From Rhodococcus opacus (GTDB lineage: Bacteria > Actinomycetota > Actinomycetes > Mycobacteriales > Mycobacteriaceae), in assembly GCF_012396235.1 (NCBI RefSeq), contig NZ_JAAXPA010000028.1:46742-110741 (forward strand): DNA of 64,000 bases, read 5' to 3'. The notes beneath the pieces were generated by a model that had not been told where the DNA came from, did no database searches, and worked only from the letters and a program-made list of their open reading frames with translations. Positions 53,609-62,814 of the stretch are shown piece after piece. The translations under genes and the position numbers were made by a program. The first letter of the stretch is position 1. Every line of letters starts with the position of its first letter.

Positions 53609-53650
53609 AGTGCATAGGCAGTGCAGGCGCGCGCTCCGCCATACTGCACT
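53609..53650. promoter_or_regulatory. AGTGCA half-site cluster between divergent genes
   Basis: AGTGCA occurs at 53609-53614 and 53620-53625, 11 bp apart (one helical turn), and inverted as TGCACT at 53645-53650. It sits in the space between the HbpS gene and the PucR gene, so it may be the PucR binding site. Confidence 0.35.
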
Positions 53651-53678
53651 TTTCGATGCCACCCGAGGAGGGTCCGTA

Positions 53679-55370
53679 GTGGACGACACCACGACACCGA
53701 ACGCGGAGGACGAACGACTGTCGTTACGCGGCCTCCTGGAAGAGCCCCTGCTCGCGTCGGCCCGGCTGCTGTCCGGCACGGACGCCCCGAGCGGCCCGGT
53801 GACGTGGTGCCTGCCGTGGGGTGAGGTGATGAGCCGGCCCGATTCCCTCGCCGAGGTCGCTGTGTACACCCGGCCGGAAACCCTGTCCGCGCACGGACGT
53901 GAACTCGAATCGCTGGTGGCACGGGGAGCCGGGGTCCTTCTCGTCGACGGGTCGGCGCCCGCGGGCACGGTCTGGCCGACCGGACTCACGGTCGTGGAGC
54001 TGGGATTTCCCGTCGGTTTCACCGCACTCAACCGGCTTCTCGCCGAGCGCGCACTCACCCAGGAAGCGCACGTGATGCGCTATGCCCTCACCGTGCACCA
54101 GTCGCTCGCAGGGTTGCTGCACCGCGGAGCGGGCCTGCCGATGCTGATCCGCGAGGTGGCGACGCTGACCTCGGACGTCGCCGTCGCCCTGGACGTCCGG
54201 GGGCGGCTCCTCGCCCACGCGGGCCTCCCGGACACCGAGGACACGGGCACCGTCGCCCTGCTGGAGGCTCTCGCGGACGCCCTGCCGCGGCTCGAGGAAT
54301 CACCACCGGCACGAATGCACAACGTTCACGTGCTCCGCCTGGAGCATCCGGACGGACTGTTCACGCCCACGACGGCAGTCGCCGGGGCCATGCAGCTGGC
54401 CGGCCGCTACGAGGGCTGGATCGTGGTCGTCGTGCCCGGGGCGAACCCCCGCAGGCACGACATCGCACAGCACCGGGTGGTCGTCGAACAGGCCGGGACG
54501 ATCATCGGCACCGAGATGCTCCGGCAGCGGAGCGTGGACGAGGCCGAGGAGCGGGCCCGCGGCGACTTCGTCCAGGCTCTGGTGCACGGCAACTTCGCCA
54601 ACGACCACGACCTGCGCACCCGGGCCGCGCTGCACGAGATCGATCTGGACCTGCACTACATCGTGTTCGTCGCGCCCGGCCTCGTCGACCGGGCGTCGGG
54701 ACGGCCCGGCGCGAGCATGGTCCGGCTGGCACGGTACGCCGCCGGCGTCCTCCCACGTCCGGGCGTACGTTCCCACGTCACCGTCATCGGCGACGTGCTC
54801 GTGGTGATCCGCTCGTTGACTTCCGTCGACACACCCGGCGTCGAATCCGAGATCAGCGAGTACGCGCACGCCATGTCGCTCGATCTCGAAACCCGTTTGG
54901 GTCAGCGGATCCCGGTGGCCCACGGACGTCCCGCGGCGGGCGCCCGCGATATCGGGGAAAGCTACCGCGAAGCCCGCATCACTCTGGGCATCGCCCAGCG
55001 GCTCGGGCTGTCCGGTTCGGTGGCGTACAACGACCTGCGCGGGTTCAGTGTGCTCGCCCGCGCGACCGACACCGACGAGAGCCGACGGCTCATCCGTGAC
55101 GTTCTCGGCCCCCTCCGGGCGTCGAGTTCGCAGGCCGACACCGAGGAGTTGCTGTTCGCCTACCTCGAGGAGGGCGGCAACATCAACGCGGCCGCGCGGC
55201 GTCTCCGGATCCACCGGAACACGATGATCGCCAAGCTCGATCGCACGTCACGGCTCATCGGCATGGACATCCGGGAACCCGAGAACCAGTTCACGCTGTG
55301 GCTGGCTCTCCGTCTCGATCTGCTCTCCCAGGTGCAGGACACCGTCAACCACGAGATCGTGACCCGCTAG
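53679..55370 (+). CDS. PucR/CdaR-type helix-turn-helix regulator
   Basis: The 563-residue protein ends in the CdaR/PucR HTH (EEGGNINAAARRLRIHRNTMIAKLDR). It has a central GGDEF-like fold (about 330-470) with VAHGRPAAGARDIGESYREAR, and an N-terminal sensor region. Such regulators usually activate divergent catabolic genes in response to a substrate. GTG at 53679 has GAGGAGG six bases upstream. Facing the 44.7-53.5 kb gene series, it is the likely activator of that operon. Confidence 0.9.
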   Translation: MDDTTTPNAEDERLSLRGLLEEPLLASARLLSGTDAPSGPVTWCLPWGEVMSRPDSLAEVAVYTRPETLSAHGRELESLVARGAGVLLVDGSAPAGTVWPTGLTVVELGFPVGFTALNRLLAERALTQEAHVMRYALTVHQSLAGLLHRGAGLPMLIREVATLTSDVAVALDVRGRLLAHAGLPDTEDTGTVALLEALADALPRLEESPPARMHNVHVLRLEHPDGLFTPTTAVAGAMQLAGRYEGWIVVVVPGANPRRHDIAQHRVVVEQAGTIIGTEMLRQRSVDEAEERARGDFVQALVHGNFANDHDLRTRAALHEIDLDLHYIVFVAPGLVDRASGRPGASMVRLARYAAGVLPRPGVRSHVTVIGDVLVVIRSLTSVDTPGVESEISEYAHAMSLDLETRLGQRIPVAHGRPAAGARDIGESYREARITLGIAQRLGLSGSVAYNDLRGFSVLARATDTDESRRLIRDVLGPLRASSSQADTEELLFAYLEEGGNINAAARRLRIHRNTMIAKLDRTSRLIGMDIREPENQFTLWLALRLDLLSQVQDTVNHEIVTR

Positions 55371-55373
55371 CCC

Positions 55374-56756
55374 TCAGACGGCCCCCGGGTTCTCGCCTGC
55401 GAACGTCCCGGCCAGTCCGGCGAGCACGACGAGTGCCGCCACGGCGAACAGCAGTCCGTACGGATCGGCCGCCAGGTGCGCGGCCACGCCCACCCAGGCG
55501 GCGCCCACCGCCGAGCCACCGAAGCGGATGAGGTTGAACAGTCCCAGACCGGTTCCGACGGCCCCCGCGGGCGATCGGGTCGAACCGGCCGCGGCGGGCG
55601 TCTGGACCATGCCGATCCCCACTCCGGCGACGACGAGCACGGCGCCGACGGCGATCGGGTTCCGGACATCGGCGGACAACGTGATCGCCAGTGCGACTTG
55701 ACTACTGATCAACACCACCAGGCCGGACCGCATCACCACCCGGGCCCCGATCCTGTCGACGAGACGCCCGACGACCGGCGCCACGCACGTCATGACGACC
55801 GGCAGCACGAAGAGCATCAGCCCCGCCTGTGTGGTGGAACTGCCCGAGCCCGTCAGGTAGAGCGGAAGCGCAAGCAACAGCGCGCCCAGCGCGAACATCT
55901 GGGTGAAGGCGGCGAGAGCGCTACGCAGGAACCGCGATTCGATCACCAGATCGATGGGCACGAACGGGTTCGCCGCCCGCCGGCAATGGACCACGAACCC
56001 CGCCGTGACGACGGCTCCGCCGCCGATCGTCGCGATGCCGACCCAGACGGGAACCTGCTCCATCGAGACGGTCGTGAGGCCGAGGATCAGCAGGACCGCT
56101 CCGAGCGTGACTGTGAACGCCCCGATCACGTCGAGCCGCATCTTCTTGCCGGGGTAGCGCGGGATGTAGCGGAGGGTTGCGGCGAACCCGATCAGCGCGA
56201 GCGGCACCAGTGGCACGAACGCCCACCGCCAGCCCCACCAGTCGCTGACAATTCCGCCCATCGACGGACCGACGGCCTGACCGATCCCGTTCACCGCCGC
56301 CCAGGAGCCGACGGCGCGCGCCCGCCGCGCGGGCCCGAACAGCCACGCGATCAGGCCCATGACCGCAGGCGCGAACGCGGCCGCGGCGATCCCGCCGAGC
56401 GACCGCCAGATCACGAGCACGGGCAGGGAGGGCGCGAGCGCCGCGCCGAGCGAACAGACCGCGGTACCCAGCAGTGCGGCGCAGTACACGCGTCGGCGAC
56501 CGAACCGGTCCCCGATCCACCCGGCCAGCGGCATTGTCGCCGCGAAGGTGAGGAGGAATCCGACGACGACGAAGATGCCGCTGCCGAGGCCGGCATCGAA
56601 GTCCGTGAGGATCGCGTTCAACGGGACGTTGACGATGTTGTTGCTGACCGTGCCGACGAACGTTCCGGCGAGCAGCGCCGCCAGCGCGGGCGACGTGCCG
56701 GGTCCGCGTTCGTCCCCCGCGGTTGCACTCTGAGCCTGACCGACCGCCGTGTTCAT
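55374..56756 (-). CDS. MFS exporter under a DtxR/IdeR iron box
   Basis: The 460-residue protein has about 14 membrane segments of the EmrB/QacA type (motif A GWIGDRFGRRR). An iron box lies 83 bases upstream of the ATG. Combined with the DHA2 fold this suggests export of a siderophore or another iron-related compound, but no siderophore synthesis genes are seen in the window. ATG at 56756 is the better start; an in-frame ATG at 56771 is possible. It ends three bases from the PucR stop, convergently. Confidence 0.85.
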   Translation of the reverse strand: MNTAVGQAQSATAGDERGPGTSPALAALLAGTFVGTVSNNIVNVPLNAILTDFDAGLGSGIFVVVGFLLTFAATMPLAGWIGDRFGRRRVYCAALLGTAVCSLGAALAPSLPVLVIWRSLGGIAAAAFAPAVMGLIAWLFGPARRARAVGSWAAVNGIGQAVGPSMGGIVSDWWGWRWAFVPLVPLALIGFAATLRYIPRYPGKKMRLDVIGAFTVTLGAVLLILGLTTVSMEQVPVWVGIATIGGGAVVTAGFVVHCRRAANPFVPIDLVIESRFLRSALAAFTQMFALGALLLALPLYLTGSGSSTTQAGLMLFVLPVVMTCVAPVVGRLVDRIGARVVMRSGLVVLISSQVALAITLSADVRNPIAVGAVLVVAGVGIGMVQTPAAAGSTRSPAGAVGTGLGLFNLIRFGGSAVGAAWVGVAAHLAADPYGLLFAVAALVVLAGLAGTFAGENPGAV

Positions 56757-56838
56757 AGAGTCCACTTTCATCCGAGAATTCGCGTTCCGGCGTTGCCAGT
56801 TCTCGCCGGAAACCCTTGCCGCACTCCGCCCACCCAAA

Positions 56839-56857
56839 TTTGGTTAGGCAAACCTAA
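56839..56857 (-). promoter_or_regulatory. DtxR/IdeR iron box
   Basis: TTTGGTTAGGCAAACCTAA matches the 19-base DtxR/IdeR consensus at 17 positions. A CATAAT box lies immediately upstream on the minus strand at 56861-56866, so an iron-loaded repressor would block the transcription start of the MFS gene. Confidence 0.75.
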
Positions 56858-57029
56858 TTATGAACACGGGATTCCGTGAAATGGCCTCTGCCGAGCATTC
56901 CTTTACTTGCGCGTGACAACAAGCAATCCCGGCGAAAAATGCCGGGCACAATGCACAAATACGCTGGTTATCGATGTGCACTCTGGACGTTGACCCTGGA
57001 AAACGCCCCGCGCAGTATCACTGCACTGT

Positions 57030-57046
57030 GACTAGTGCCACTAGTC
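57030..57046. promoter_or_regulatory. Perfect 17-bp palindrome before the IT-type permease
   Basis: GACTAGTGCCACTAGTC is a perfect palindrome with eight-base arms around a single C. It ends 25 bases before the permease GTG, consistent with an operator over the promoter or start of transcription. The 315-base intergenic space 56757-57071 otherwise holds only the iron box. Confidence 0.6.
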
Positions 57047-57071
57047 TGTACCTATTTCGAAGGGGCGCACC

Positions 57072-58643
57072 GTGGATGTAAGTCTCACCGCCGCACATTG
57101 GGTGTATCTCGGAGGAATCATCGTCATCCTCGGGACGATGCTCATGCGGAAGAACATCGTCGTCCCCGCCGTCATCGGCACGTTCCTGACCGCCTTCGTG
57201 TTCTCCGACAGCCTCGTCACCGGTCTCGCGTCGATTTTCAACGCGAGCCTCGTCGCCGCCCGCGAGCTGTTCAACATCTTCCTGATCATCTCGTTGGTGA
57301 CGGCGATGCTCGGCGCCCTCCGGCAGATGGGAGCCGACCGGTTGATGGTCGCCCCGTTCCGGCGCGTCATGCGCGGCGGCACCAGCAGCTTCATCGTCCT
57401 GGCCGTCGTCACCTACACGATCTCGCTGTTCTTCTGGCCCACCCCCGCGGTTCCGTTGATCGGAGCCGTCCTCATCCCCGTCGCCATCCGCGCCGGCCTT
57501 CCCCCGATGGCGGTCGGCATGGCGATCGCGATCTGCGGGCAGGGCATGGCGCTGTCGTCCGACTACATCATCAAGGTGGCGCCGGGTCTGTCGGCGAAGT
57601 CGGCGGGAGTCGATCCGGACGTCGTCGCGGACCGCGCCCTGGTGATGTCCCTGATCGTCGGTCTCACCGCGCTCCTCATCGCCTACTTCACGCAGCGCAG
57701 GCACATGCGCCGCCCCGCACCGGAACTGCTCACCGACTGGGAGTCACGCGCGGAGAGCGACTTCGGCAAGCCAGGCGGCGACGCCCCCGAGGGCGGTGCG
57801 ACCCCCACCGGCGGCGCGATCGATCGCGCACCGGCCGAAGCGGCGACGAGTGCCGCTCTCCCGACGACGACGGCCGTCCTCGCCGAACCCGTCACGGCTT
57901 CCGCCCGGCAGGTCATCGACGACACGTTCAAGAGCATCCGTGCCGCAAAGACTTTCGCAGTACTCGTGCCCACCGCGTACCTGGCATTCATCGTCTACCT
58001 CATGGTCGGCAAGTTCACCGATCTGGTGCCCGACCTCAAGGGCGGCGACGCGGCGGCGATGGTCGGCGGCATCGCCGCGCTCATCCTGTTCGCCGCGGCC
58101 GCGACCAACGACAAGAAGGGATTCCTCGAGACGACGTCCGAGCATCTGATCGACGGCCTGGTCTTCGCGTTCAAGGCCATGGGCATCGTGATCCCGATCG
58201 CCGGATTCTTCTTCATCGGCAACGGTGACTTCTCCGCCGCCATTCTGGGACTTCCCGCGGACGCGACCGGTCCGACGCTGCTCTTCGACCTGGTGAACGC
58301 CGCGCAGTCCCACCTGCCGCAGAACGTGTTCGTCACGTCGTTCGGCATTCTCGCCATCGGAATGATCGCGGGCCTCGAGGGCTCCGGATTCACCGGGCTG
58401 CCGCTCACCGGTTCGCTCGCGGGCGCGCTCGGGCCCGCTGTCGGGATGGACCCCGCAACCCTGGCGGCGATCGGTCAGATGGGGAACATCTGGTCCGGCG
58501 GCGGAACGCTCGTCGCCTGGTCGTCGTTGATCGCGGTGGCCGGCTTCGCCCGTGTGCCCGTCCTCGAACTCGCCCGGAAGTGTTTCGTGCCCGTGGTGTC
58601 CGGCCTGGTGCTGTCCACCGCACTGTCCGTGCTCATCTTCTGA
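57072..58643 (+). CDS. Ion-transporter-superfamily permease, substrate unknown
   Basis: The 523-residue protein has about 11-12 membrane segments with an Ala/Thr/Glu-rich cytoplasmic loop (about 215-290). The general pattern is that of GntP/CitMHS/DctM-like IT-superfamily permeases for organic acids; FFWPTPAVPLIGAV and TFLTAFVFSD are typical elements, but I cannot assign a family firmly. GTG at 57072 has AAGGGG upstream. It faces a LysR gene that converges from the other side. A carboxylate substrate is my best guess. Confidence 0.65.
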   Translation: MDVSLTAAHWVYLGGIIVILGTMLMRKNIVVPAVIGTFLTAFVFSDSLVTGLASIFNASLVAARELFNIFLIISLVTAMLGALRQMGADRLMVAPFRRVMRGGTSSFIVLAVVTYTISLFFWPTPAVPLIGAVLIPVAIRAGLPPMAVGMAIAICGQGMALSSDYIIKVAPGLSAKSAGVDPDVVADRALVMSLIVGLTALLIAYFTQRRHMRRPAPELLTDWESRAESDFGKPGGDAPEGGATPTGGAIDRAPAEAATSAALPTTTAVLAEPVTASARQVIDDTFKSIRAAKTFAVLVPTAYLAFIVYLMVGKFTDLVPDLKGGDAAAMVGGIAALILFAAAATNDKKGFLETTSEHLIDGLVFAFKAMGIVIPIAGFFFIGNGDFSAAILGLPADATGPTLLFDLVNAAQSHLPQNVFVTSFGILAIGMIAGLEGSGFTGLPLTGSLAGALGPAVGMDPATLAAIGQMGNIWSGGGTLVAWSSLIAVAGFARVPVLELARKCFVPVVSGLVLSTALSVLIF

Positions 58644-58682
58644 CGGCTCGACGGCCTCGGTGGGGCGGTTACCCCGCCGAGG

Positions 58683-59543
58683 TCACGCGCGCAGTCGATC
58701 CGCATTCTCGAGGATGGCGGCACGCAGCGCCTGCTCCGGTTCGCTGAGAACACTCCGGCGGGCCTCCAGCACGAATTCGACGTCGACGTCGGGCCCCCAT
58801 TCGTCGCGCGAGCGCATCCGCACCGGCGCCAGCCCCGCCGGCGGCAGCGTCTCGGCATGGAACACGACGCCGAGACCCGCAAGACAGGCAGCCCGCAACC
58901 CGTTCAAACTGTCCGTCACACAGGCCACCCGCGCGCCGCGCCCGGATTTCTCCAGGACGTCGAGCGCCGCTTCCCTCGTGATCGACGGCGGCGGATACGT
59001 CACCAGCGGCACCGGCCCCGCTGCATCCGGAACGAAGTCGGGTGCCGCGAAGAACGCCAGCCGGTCGGTCCACACCAGTTCGCCGTGCCGGTCTCCTCTG
59101 CGACGCTTCCCGAAGACCAGGTCCAGCCGGCCTTCGTGCAGTTGCCGGAACAACACTTCGCTCAAGGCCACCGTGAGTTCGAGATCCACCAGCGGATGGC
59201 TGCGACGGAACTCGCCCAGAATCCGAGGAAGCTCGTGCAGAACCAGATCTTCGGACGCCCCGAACCGGACGCGTCCTCGCAGACCGGATTGCGTGAAGTA
59301 GCGCTCGGCGTCCGAGTGCCGCTCGAGTATCGACGTCGCGAAACCCACCATCACCGTGCCGTCCGCGGTCAGCTCGACCGAATGCGTGTCCCGCAGAAAC
59401 AGGCGGCGCCCGGCTGCCAGCTCCAGCTTTCCGACGTGCTGGCTGACCGTCGACTGCCGCAGGTTCAGTCGCCGGGCCGCGGCGGTGAAACTCCGGGTGC
59501 GCGCGACCGCGAGAAAGCTCCGCAGATGAACCGGATCGAACAT
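58683..59543 (-). CDS. LysR-family transcriptional regulator
   Basis: The 286-residue protein has the LysR HTH (FLAVARTRSFTAAARRLNLRQSTVSQHVGKLE, residues about 11-42) and a substrate-binding domain with the family's GRLDLVFG and CLAGLGVVFH elements. It is divergent from the SLC10-like symporter across an 83-base gap, the arrangement for a regulator of its neighbour. ATG at 59543 is preceded by an in-frame GTG. Confidence 0.93.
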   Translation of the reverse strand: MFDPVHLRSFLAVARTRSFTAAARRLNLRQSTVSQHVGKLELAAGRRLFLRDTHSVELTADGTVMVGFATSILERHSDAERYFTQSGLRGRVRFGASEDLVLHELPRILGEFRRSHPLVDLELTVALSEVLFRQLHEGRLDLVFGKRRRGDRHGELVWTDRLAFFAAPDFVPDAAGPVPLVTYPPPSITREAALDVLEKSGRGARVACVTDSLNGLRAACLAGLGVVFHAETLPPAGLAPVRMRSRDEWGPDVDVEFVLEARRSVLSEPEQALRAAILENADRLRA

Positions 59544-59626
59544 CACCCATTGTTATCACGGTTCGGCATTACAGTAAACGCGACTATCGCCTTTCGAAAT
59601 ATCCGCGTGTTCCATACGGTCGAACC

Positions 59627-60631
59627 ATGCTGACGAAGATCCCGCTGCTCAGAAGACTCGATCCGTTCATTCTCGGCATCCTGATCACCGTCGGGATCGC
59701 CAGCCTGATCCCCGCGGACGGCACGGCCCTGACCGCGTTCACCTGGGCCACGAAGGTGGCCGTCGGAATTCTGTTCTTCCTCTACGGCGCCCGACTCTCC
59801 ACGCAGGAGGCGCTGCACGGCCTGCGTCACTGGCGTCTGCACGTCACCATCCTCGCGGCGACGTTCGTGATCTTCCCGCTACTCGGAATCGCTGCGCGCG
59901 TGCTGGTCCCGACGATCCTGACCCAACCGCTGTACCTGGGCCTCCTCTACGTCTGCCTGCTGCCGTCAACCGTCCAGTCGTCGATCGCCTTCGTGTCGAT
60001 CGCCCGAGGCAACGTGCCCGGCGCCATCGTCAGCGCCTCGTTCTCCAACATCCTCGGCATCTTCGTCACCCCGCTCCTCGTGGCATTGCTGATGACGAGT
60101 GAGGGGGCAGGCTTCGACGCGTCCTCCGCGACCGGCATCCTCGTCATGCTCCTGCTCCCGTTCATCGCCGGCCAGGCAGTGCGGCGGTGGATCGGCCCCT
60201 GGGTGAAGAAGCACGGCGCACCGCTCAAGCTCGTCGACCGGGGTTCGATCCTGCTGGTCGTCTACGTCGCATTCAGTGAGGGAATGAACGAGGGAATCTG
60301 GGGCACGTTGTCCGTCGGCCGACTCCTGGCTCTGCTCGCGGTGTGCGCGGTGCTGCTCGCGATCGTCCTGTCCGTCACCTGGTTCGGGTCGAAGCGACTC
60401 GGTTTCGACCGGGCCGATCAGATCACGATCACGTTCTGCGGGTCGAAGAAGAGCCTCGCCACCGGTCTTCCGATGGCCACCGTCCTCTTCGCGAGCCAGC
60501 CGATCGGCCTGATCGTGCTGCCGCTCATGCTGTTCCACCAACTGCAGTTGCTGGTGTGCGCGTGGATGGCGGGCCGGCTGGCCCGACGCGCCGCAGCCGA
60601 GGAGACGGAACTCGCGACCAGTTCGAGCTAG
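59627..60631 (+). CDS. Bile acid:sodium symporter-like permease (YfeH type)
   Basis: The 334-residue membrane protein has nine to ten hydrophobic segments and resembles SLC10/YfeH transporters (FFLYGARLSTQEALHGLRHWRLH, LLPSTVQSSIAF, TFCGSKKSLATGLPM). Bacterial relatives move organic anions with sodium or protons; their true substrates are often unknown. It starts with ATG at 59627. It is divergent from a LysR gene and convergent with the ABC importer operon. Confidence 0.85.
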   Translation: MLTKIPLLRRLDPFILGILITVGIASLIPADGTALTAFTWATKVAVGILFFLYGARLSTQEALHGLRHWRLHVTILAATFVIFPLLGIAARVLVPTILTQPLYLGLLYVCLLPSTVQSSIAFVSIARGNVPGAIVSASFSNILGIFVTPLLVALLMTSEGAGFDASSATGILVMLLLPFIAGQAVRRWIGPWVKKHGAPLKLVDRGSILLVVYVAFSEGMNEGIWGTLSVGRLLALLAVCAVLLAIVLSVTWFGSKRLGFDRADQITITFCGSKKSLATGLPMATVLFASQPIGLIVLPLMLFHQLQLLVCAWMAGRLARRAAAEETELATSSS

Positions 60632-60638
60632 CCGGGAA

Positions 60639-61430
60639 TCAGTCGGCCAGCACGGCCTTCAGGAAGGTCTTGGTGCGCTCGTTCTTGGGCGCGGTGAAGA
60701 TCGTCGCCGGGTCGCCTTCCTCCACGATCCGTCCGGCGTCGAACATCATCACCCGGTTCGACACGTCCCGCGCGAACTGCATCTCGTGCGTGACGATCAG
60801 CATGGTGATGTCGGTGGTGCGCGCGACGTTCCTCAGCACGTCGAGGACGTCCGCCACCAATTCCGGATCCAGTGCCGACGTGACCTCGTCGAGCAGCAGA
60901 ATGTCGGGGTCCATGGCCAGTGCCCTCGCGATCGCGACCCGCTGCTGCTGGCCACCGGACAGTTGCGTCGGATGCGCGGTCTCCTTGTCCGAGAGCCCGA
61001 CCGTCTCCAGCAACTCGCGAGCCCGCTGCACGGCCACGGCCTTGTCGAGTCCGAGAACGTGGATCGGTGCTTCGGTGATGTTCTCGATCACGTTCATGTT
61101 GGGGAACAGGTTGAACTGCTGGAAGACCATGCCGATCCGGCGTCGGATCCGGCGCACGTACTTCTCCGACGCCGGCACGAGTTTGCTTCCCTTCTCCTCG
61201 TGCGTCAACGGTGTCCCGTCCACCCAGATGACGCCGTCGTTCACCTTCTCGAGGGTCATGAGCAGCCGCAGGATCGTCGTCTTCCCCGATCCGCTCGGAC
61301 CGATCAGGGTCACCCGGTCGCCGCGCGCGACCTGGAAATCCAGGTGGTCGAGCACGACGTGGTCGCCGAACTGCTTCACGACGTCGTCGAATCGGATCAT
61401 CGGGGTTGCTGCGCTCGCGTCATCGGGCAA
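60639..61430 (-). CDS. ehuA: Polar amino acid/ectoine ABC importer, ATP-binding protein
   Basis: The 263-residue ATPase has Walker A GPSGSGKT, signature LSGGQQQRVAIARAL and Walker B ILLLDEVTSALD. Its extra segment VPASEKYVRRIRRRIGMVFQQ is typical of EhuA among polar amino acid ATPases. TTG at 61430 has GGAGAG five bases upstream; ATG at 61400 has no site. It is the last gene of ehuB-C-D-A. Confidence 0.85.
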   Translation of the reverse strand: MPDDASAATPMIRFDDVVKQFGDHVVLDHLDFQVARGDRVTLIGPSGSGKTTILRLLMTLEKVNDGVIWVDGTPLTHEEKGSKLVPASEKYVRRIRRRIGMVFQQFNLFPNMNVIENITEAPIHVLGLDKAVAVQRARELLETVGLSDKETAHPTQLSGGQQQRVAIARALAMDPDILLLDEVTSALDPELVADVLDVLRNVARTTDITMLIVTHEMQFARDVSNRVMMFDAGRIVEEGDPATIFTAPKNERTKTFLKAVLAD

Positions 61431-62064
61431 GACGTCTCTCCAATCGCCGTATGAGCAGGGACGTCGGGTAGCTGGCGACGAGAAAGATCACACCCGCCAG
61501 GGTCAACGGTTCGAGGTACTGGAAATGCCGGGCGCCGAACTGCTGCGCGGCCGTCACCATCTCCACCACGGTGATGGCGAACAGGAACGGGGTGTCCTTG
61601 AACATCGACACCGCGTAGTTGCCCAGCGCGGGGACGACGCGACGGATGGCCTGCGGCAGGATGATCGCCCGCCACGTCCGAGTGGGCGCGATGGACAGCG
61701 CCCGCGCGGCCTCCCACTGGCCGACGGGCACCGCTTCGATACCCGCCCGGTACACCTCGGCCATATACGTCGAATAGTGGATTCCGAGTACGACGACACC
61801 GATCTGCAGCGGCGACAGTCCCGTGAACGTGTAGTACACGAACAGCAGTTGCACGACGAGCGGCGTCAGCCGGATGAATTCACTGATCGCGCGGACCGGG
61901 ACACTCACCCATCGCGGCGCGGCCTGCCGGATCAATGCGATGACGAGACCGAGAACGACAGAGATCAGGAATCCGAGAACGGTGGCGATGAGGGTGATCT
62001 TGAAACCCTCGAGCAGCACGGGCAGAGCCTCGAACGCTCGGTCCCAACTCCACTGGACGCTCAT
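61420..62064 (-). CDS. ehuD: Ectoine-type ABC importer permease
   Basis: The 214-residue HisM-type permease has four to five membrane segments and the EAA-loop GQWEAARALSIAPTRTWRAIILPQA. It overlaps ehuC (ATGA) and the following ehuA gene by 11 bases. It forms the channel with EhuC. Assignment to ectoine rests on the SBP and operon rather than on this protein itself. Confidence 0.85.
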   Translation of the reverse strand: MSVQWSWDRAFEALPVLLEGFKITLIATVLGFLISVVLGLVIALIRQAAPRWVSVPVRAISEFIRLTPLVVQLLFVYYTFTGLSPLQIGVVVLGIHYSTYMAEVYRAGIEAVPVGQWEAARALSIAPTRTWRAIILPQAIRRVVPALGNYAVSMFKDTPFLFAITVVEMVTAAQQFGARHFQYLEPLTLAGVIFLVASYPTSLLIRRLERRLAR

Positions 62065-62792
62065 TGCTTCGCGGCCTCCAGTCCCCGTGGATCGGTGGGC
62101 GCGAGGCTGAAGATCTCCCGTAGGGACGGTCCCGTGCCGAGGCGATTCTTCGCCCGCACCTCCAGCGCGTTCATCACCAGTGTCAGCACGTAGCCGATGA
62201 CGAAGTAGATGACGAGTCCGACGCCGAACGCGAAGAGCGTATTTCCGGTCGTCTGACGGAGTTGGTCGATCTCGAAGGTCAAGTCCTGCAGAAGGATATA
62301 GCTCGCGAGCGCCGTGCCCTTGAGGAGTTGGATCAGGAGATTGGTCAACGGAGGAATCATCTCCGCCCAGGCCTGTGGGAAGACCACCCGGCGCAGCCGC
62401 TGCCAGTGACTGAAGTCCAGCGCCGTCGCCGCCTCCCATTGCGATTGCGGCACCGAGTTGATCGCGCCGCGCACCACCTCGGCTCCGTAGGCGCCGTAAT
62501 TCAGCCCGAGCGCGAGGATCCCGCAAAGCACCGGGTCGATGAGATAACCGAACAGCGGAACCACGTAGAACAACCAGAAGAGCTGCACCAACAACGAAGT
62601 GCCCCGGAAGAATTCGATGAAGGCGCGAGCCGATCCCCTGATCACGATGTTGTGCGCACGCGCAGCCAGTCCGAGCGCGAGCGCGAGGACGAACGCGAGG
62701 AGGGCGCCTCCCGCAGTCAGTTGGAGCGTGACGACGATGCCTTCCTGGATGCTCGGCCACGCATCCAGGAAGGCATCGATATTCTCGTTCAC
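62061..62792 (-). CDS. ehuC: Ectoine-type ABC importer permease
   Basis: The 243-residue permease has about five membrane segments and the EAA motif SQWEAATALDFSHWQRLRRVVFPQA. GTG at 62792. It follows the binding protein gene by 22 bases. Permease pairs in this family are encoded adjacent, as seen. Confidence 0.85.
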   Translation of the reverse strand: MNENIDAFLDAWPSIQEGIVVTLQLTAGGALLAFVLALALGLAARAHNIVIRGSARAFIEFFRGTSLLVQLFWLFYVVPLFGYLIDPVLCGILALGLNYGAYGAEVVRGAINSVPQSQWEAATALDFSHWQRLRRVVFPQAWAEMIPPLTNLLIQLLKGTALASYILLQDLTFEIDQLRQTTGNTLFAFGVGLVIYFVIGYVLTLVMNALEVRAKNRLGTGPSLREIFSLAPTDPRGLEAAKQ

Positions 62793-62814
62793 AGGCAGCA
62801 GACCTCTACGACGA

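Noticed and set aside
59544..59626. Possible LysR T-N11-A binding site in the LysR/symporter gap
   Set aside because: Several weak candidates exist and none has a convincing inverted repeat, so no site is listed.
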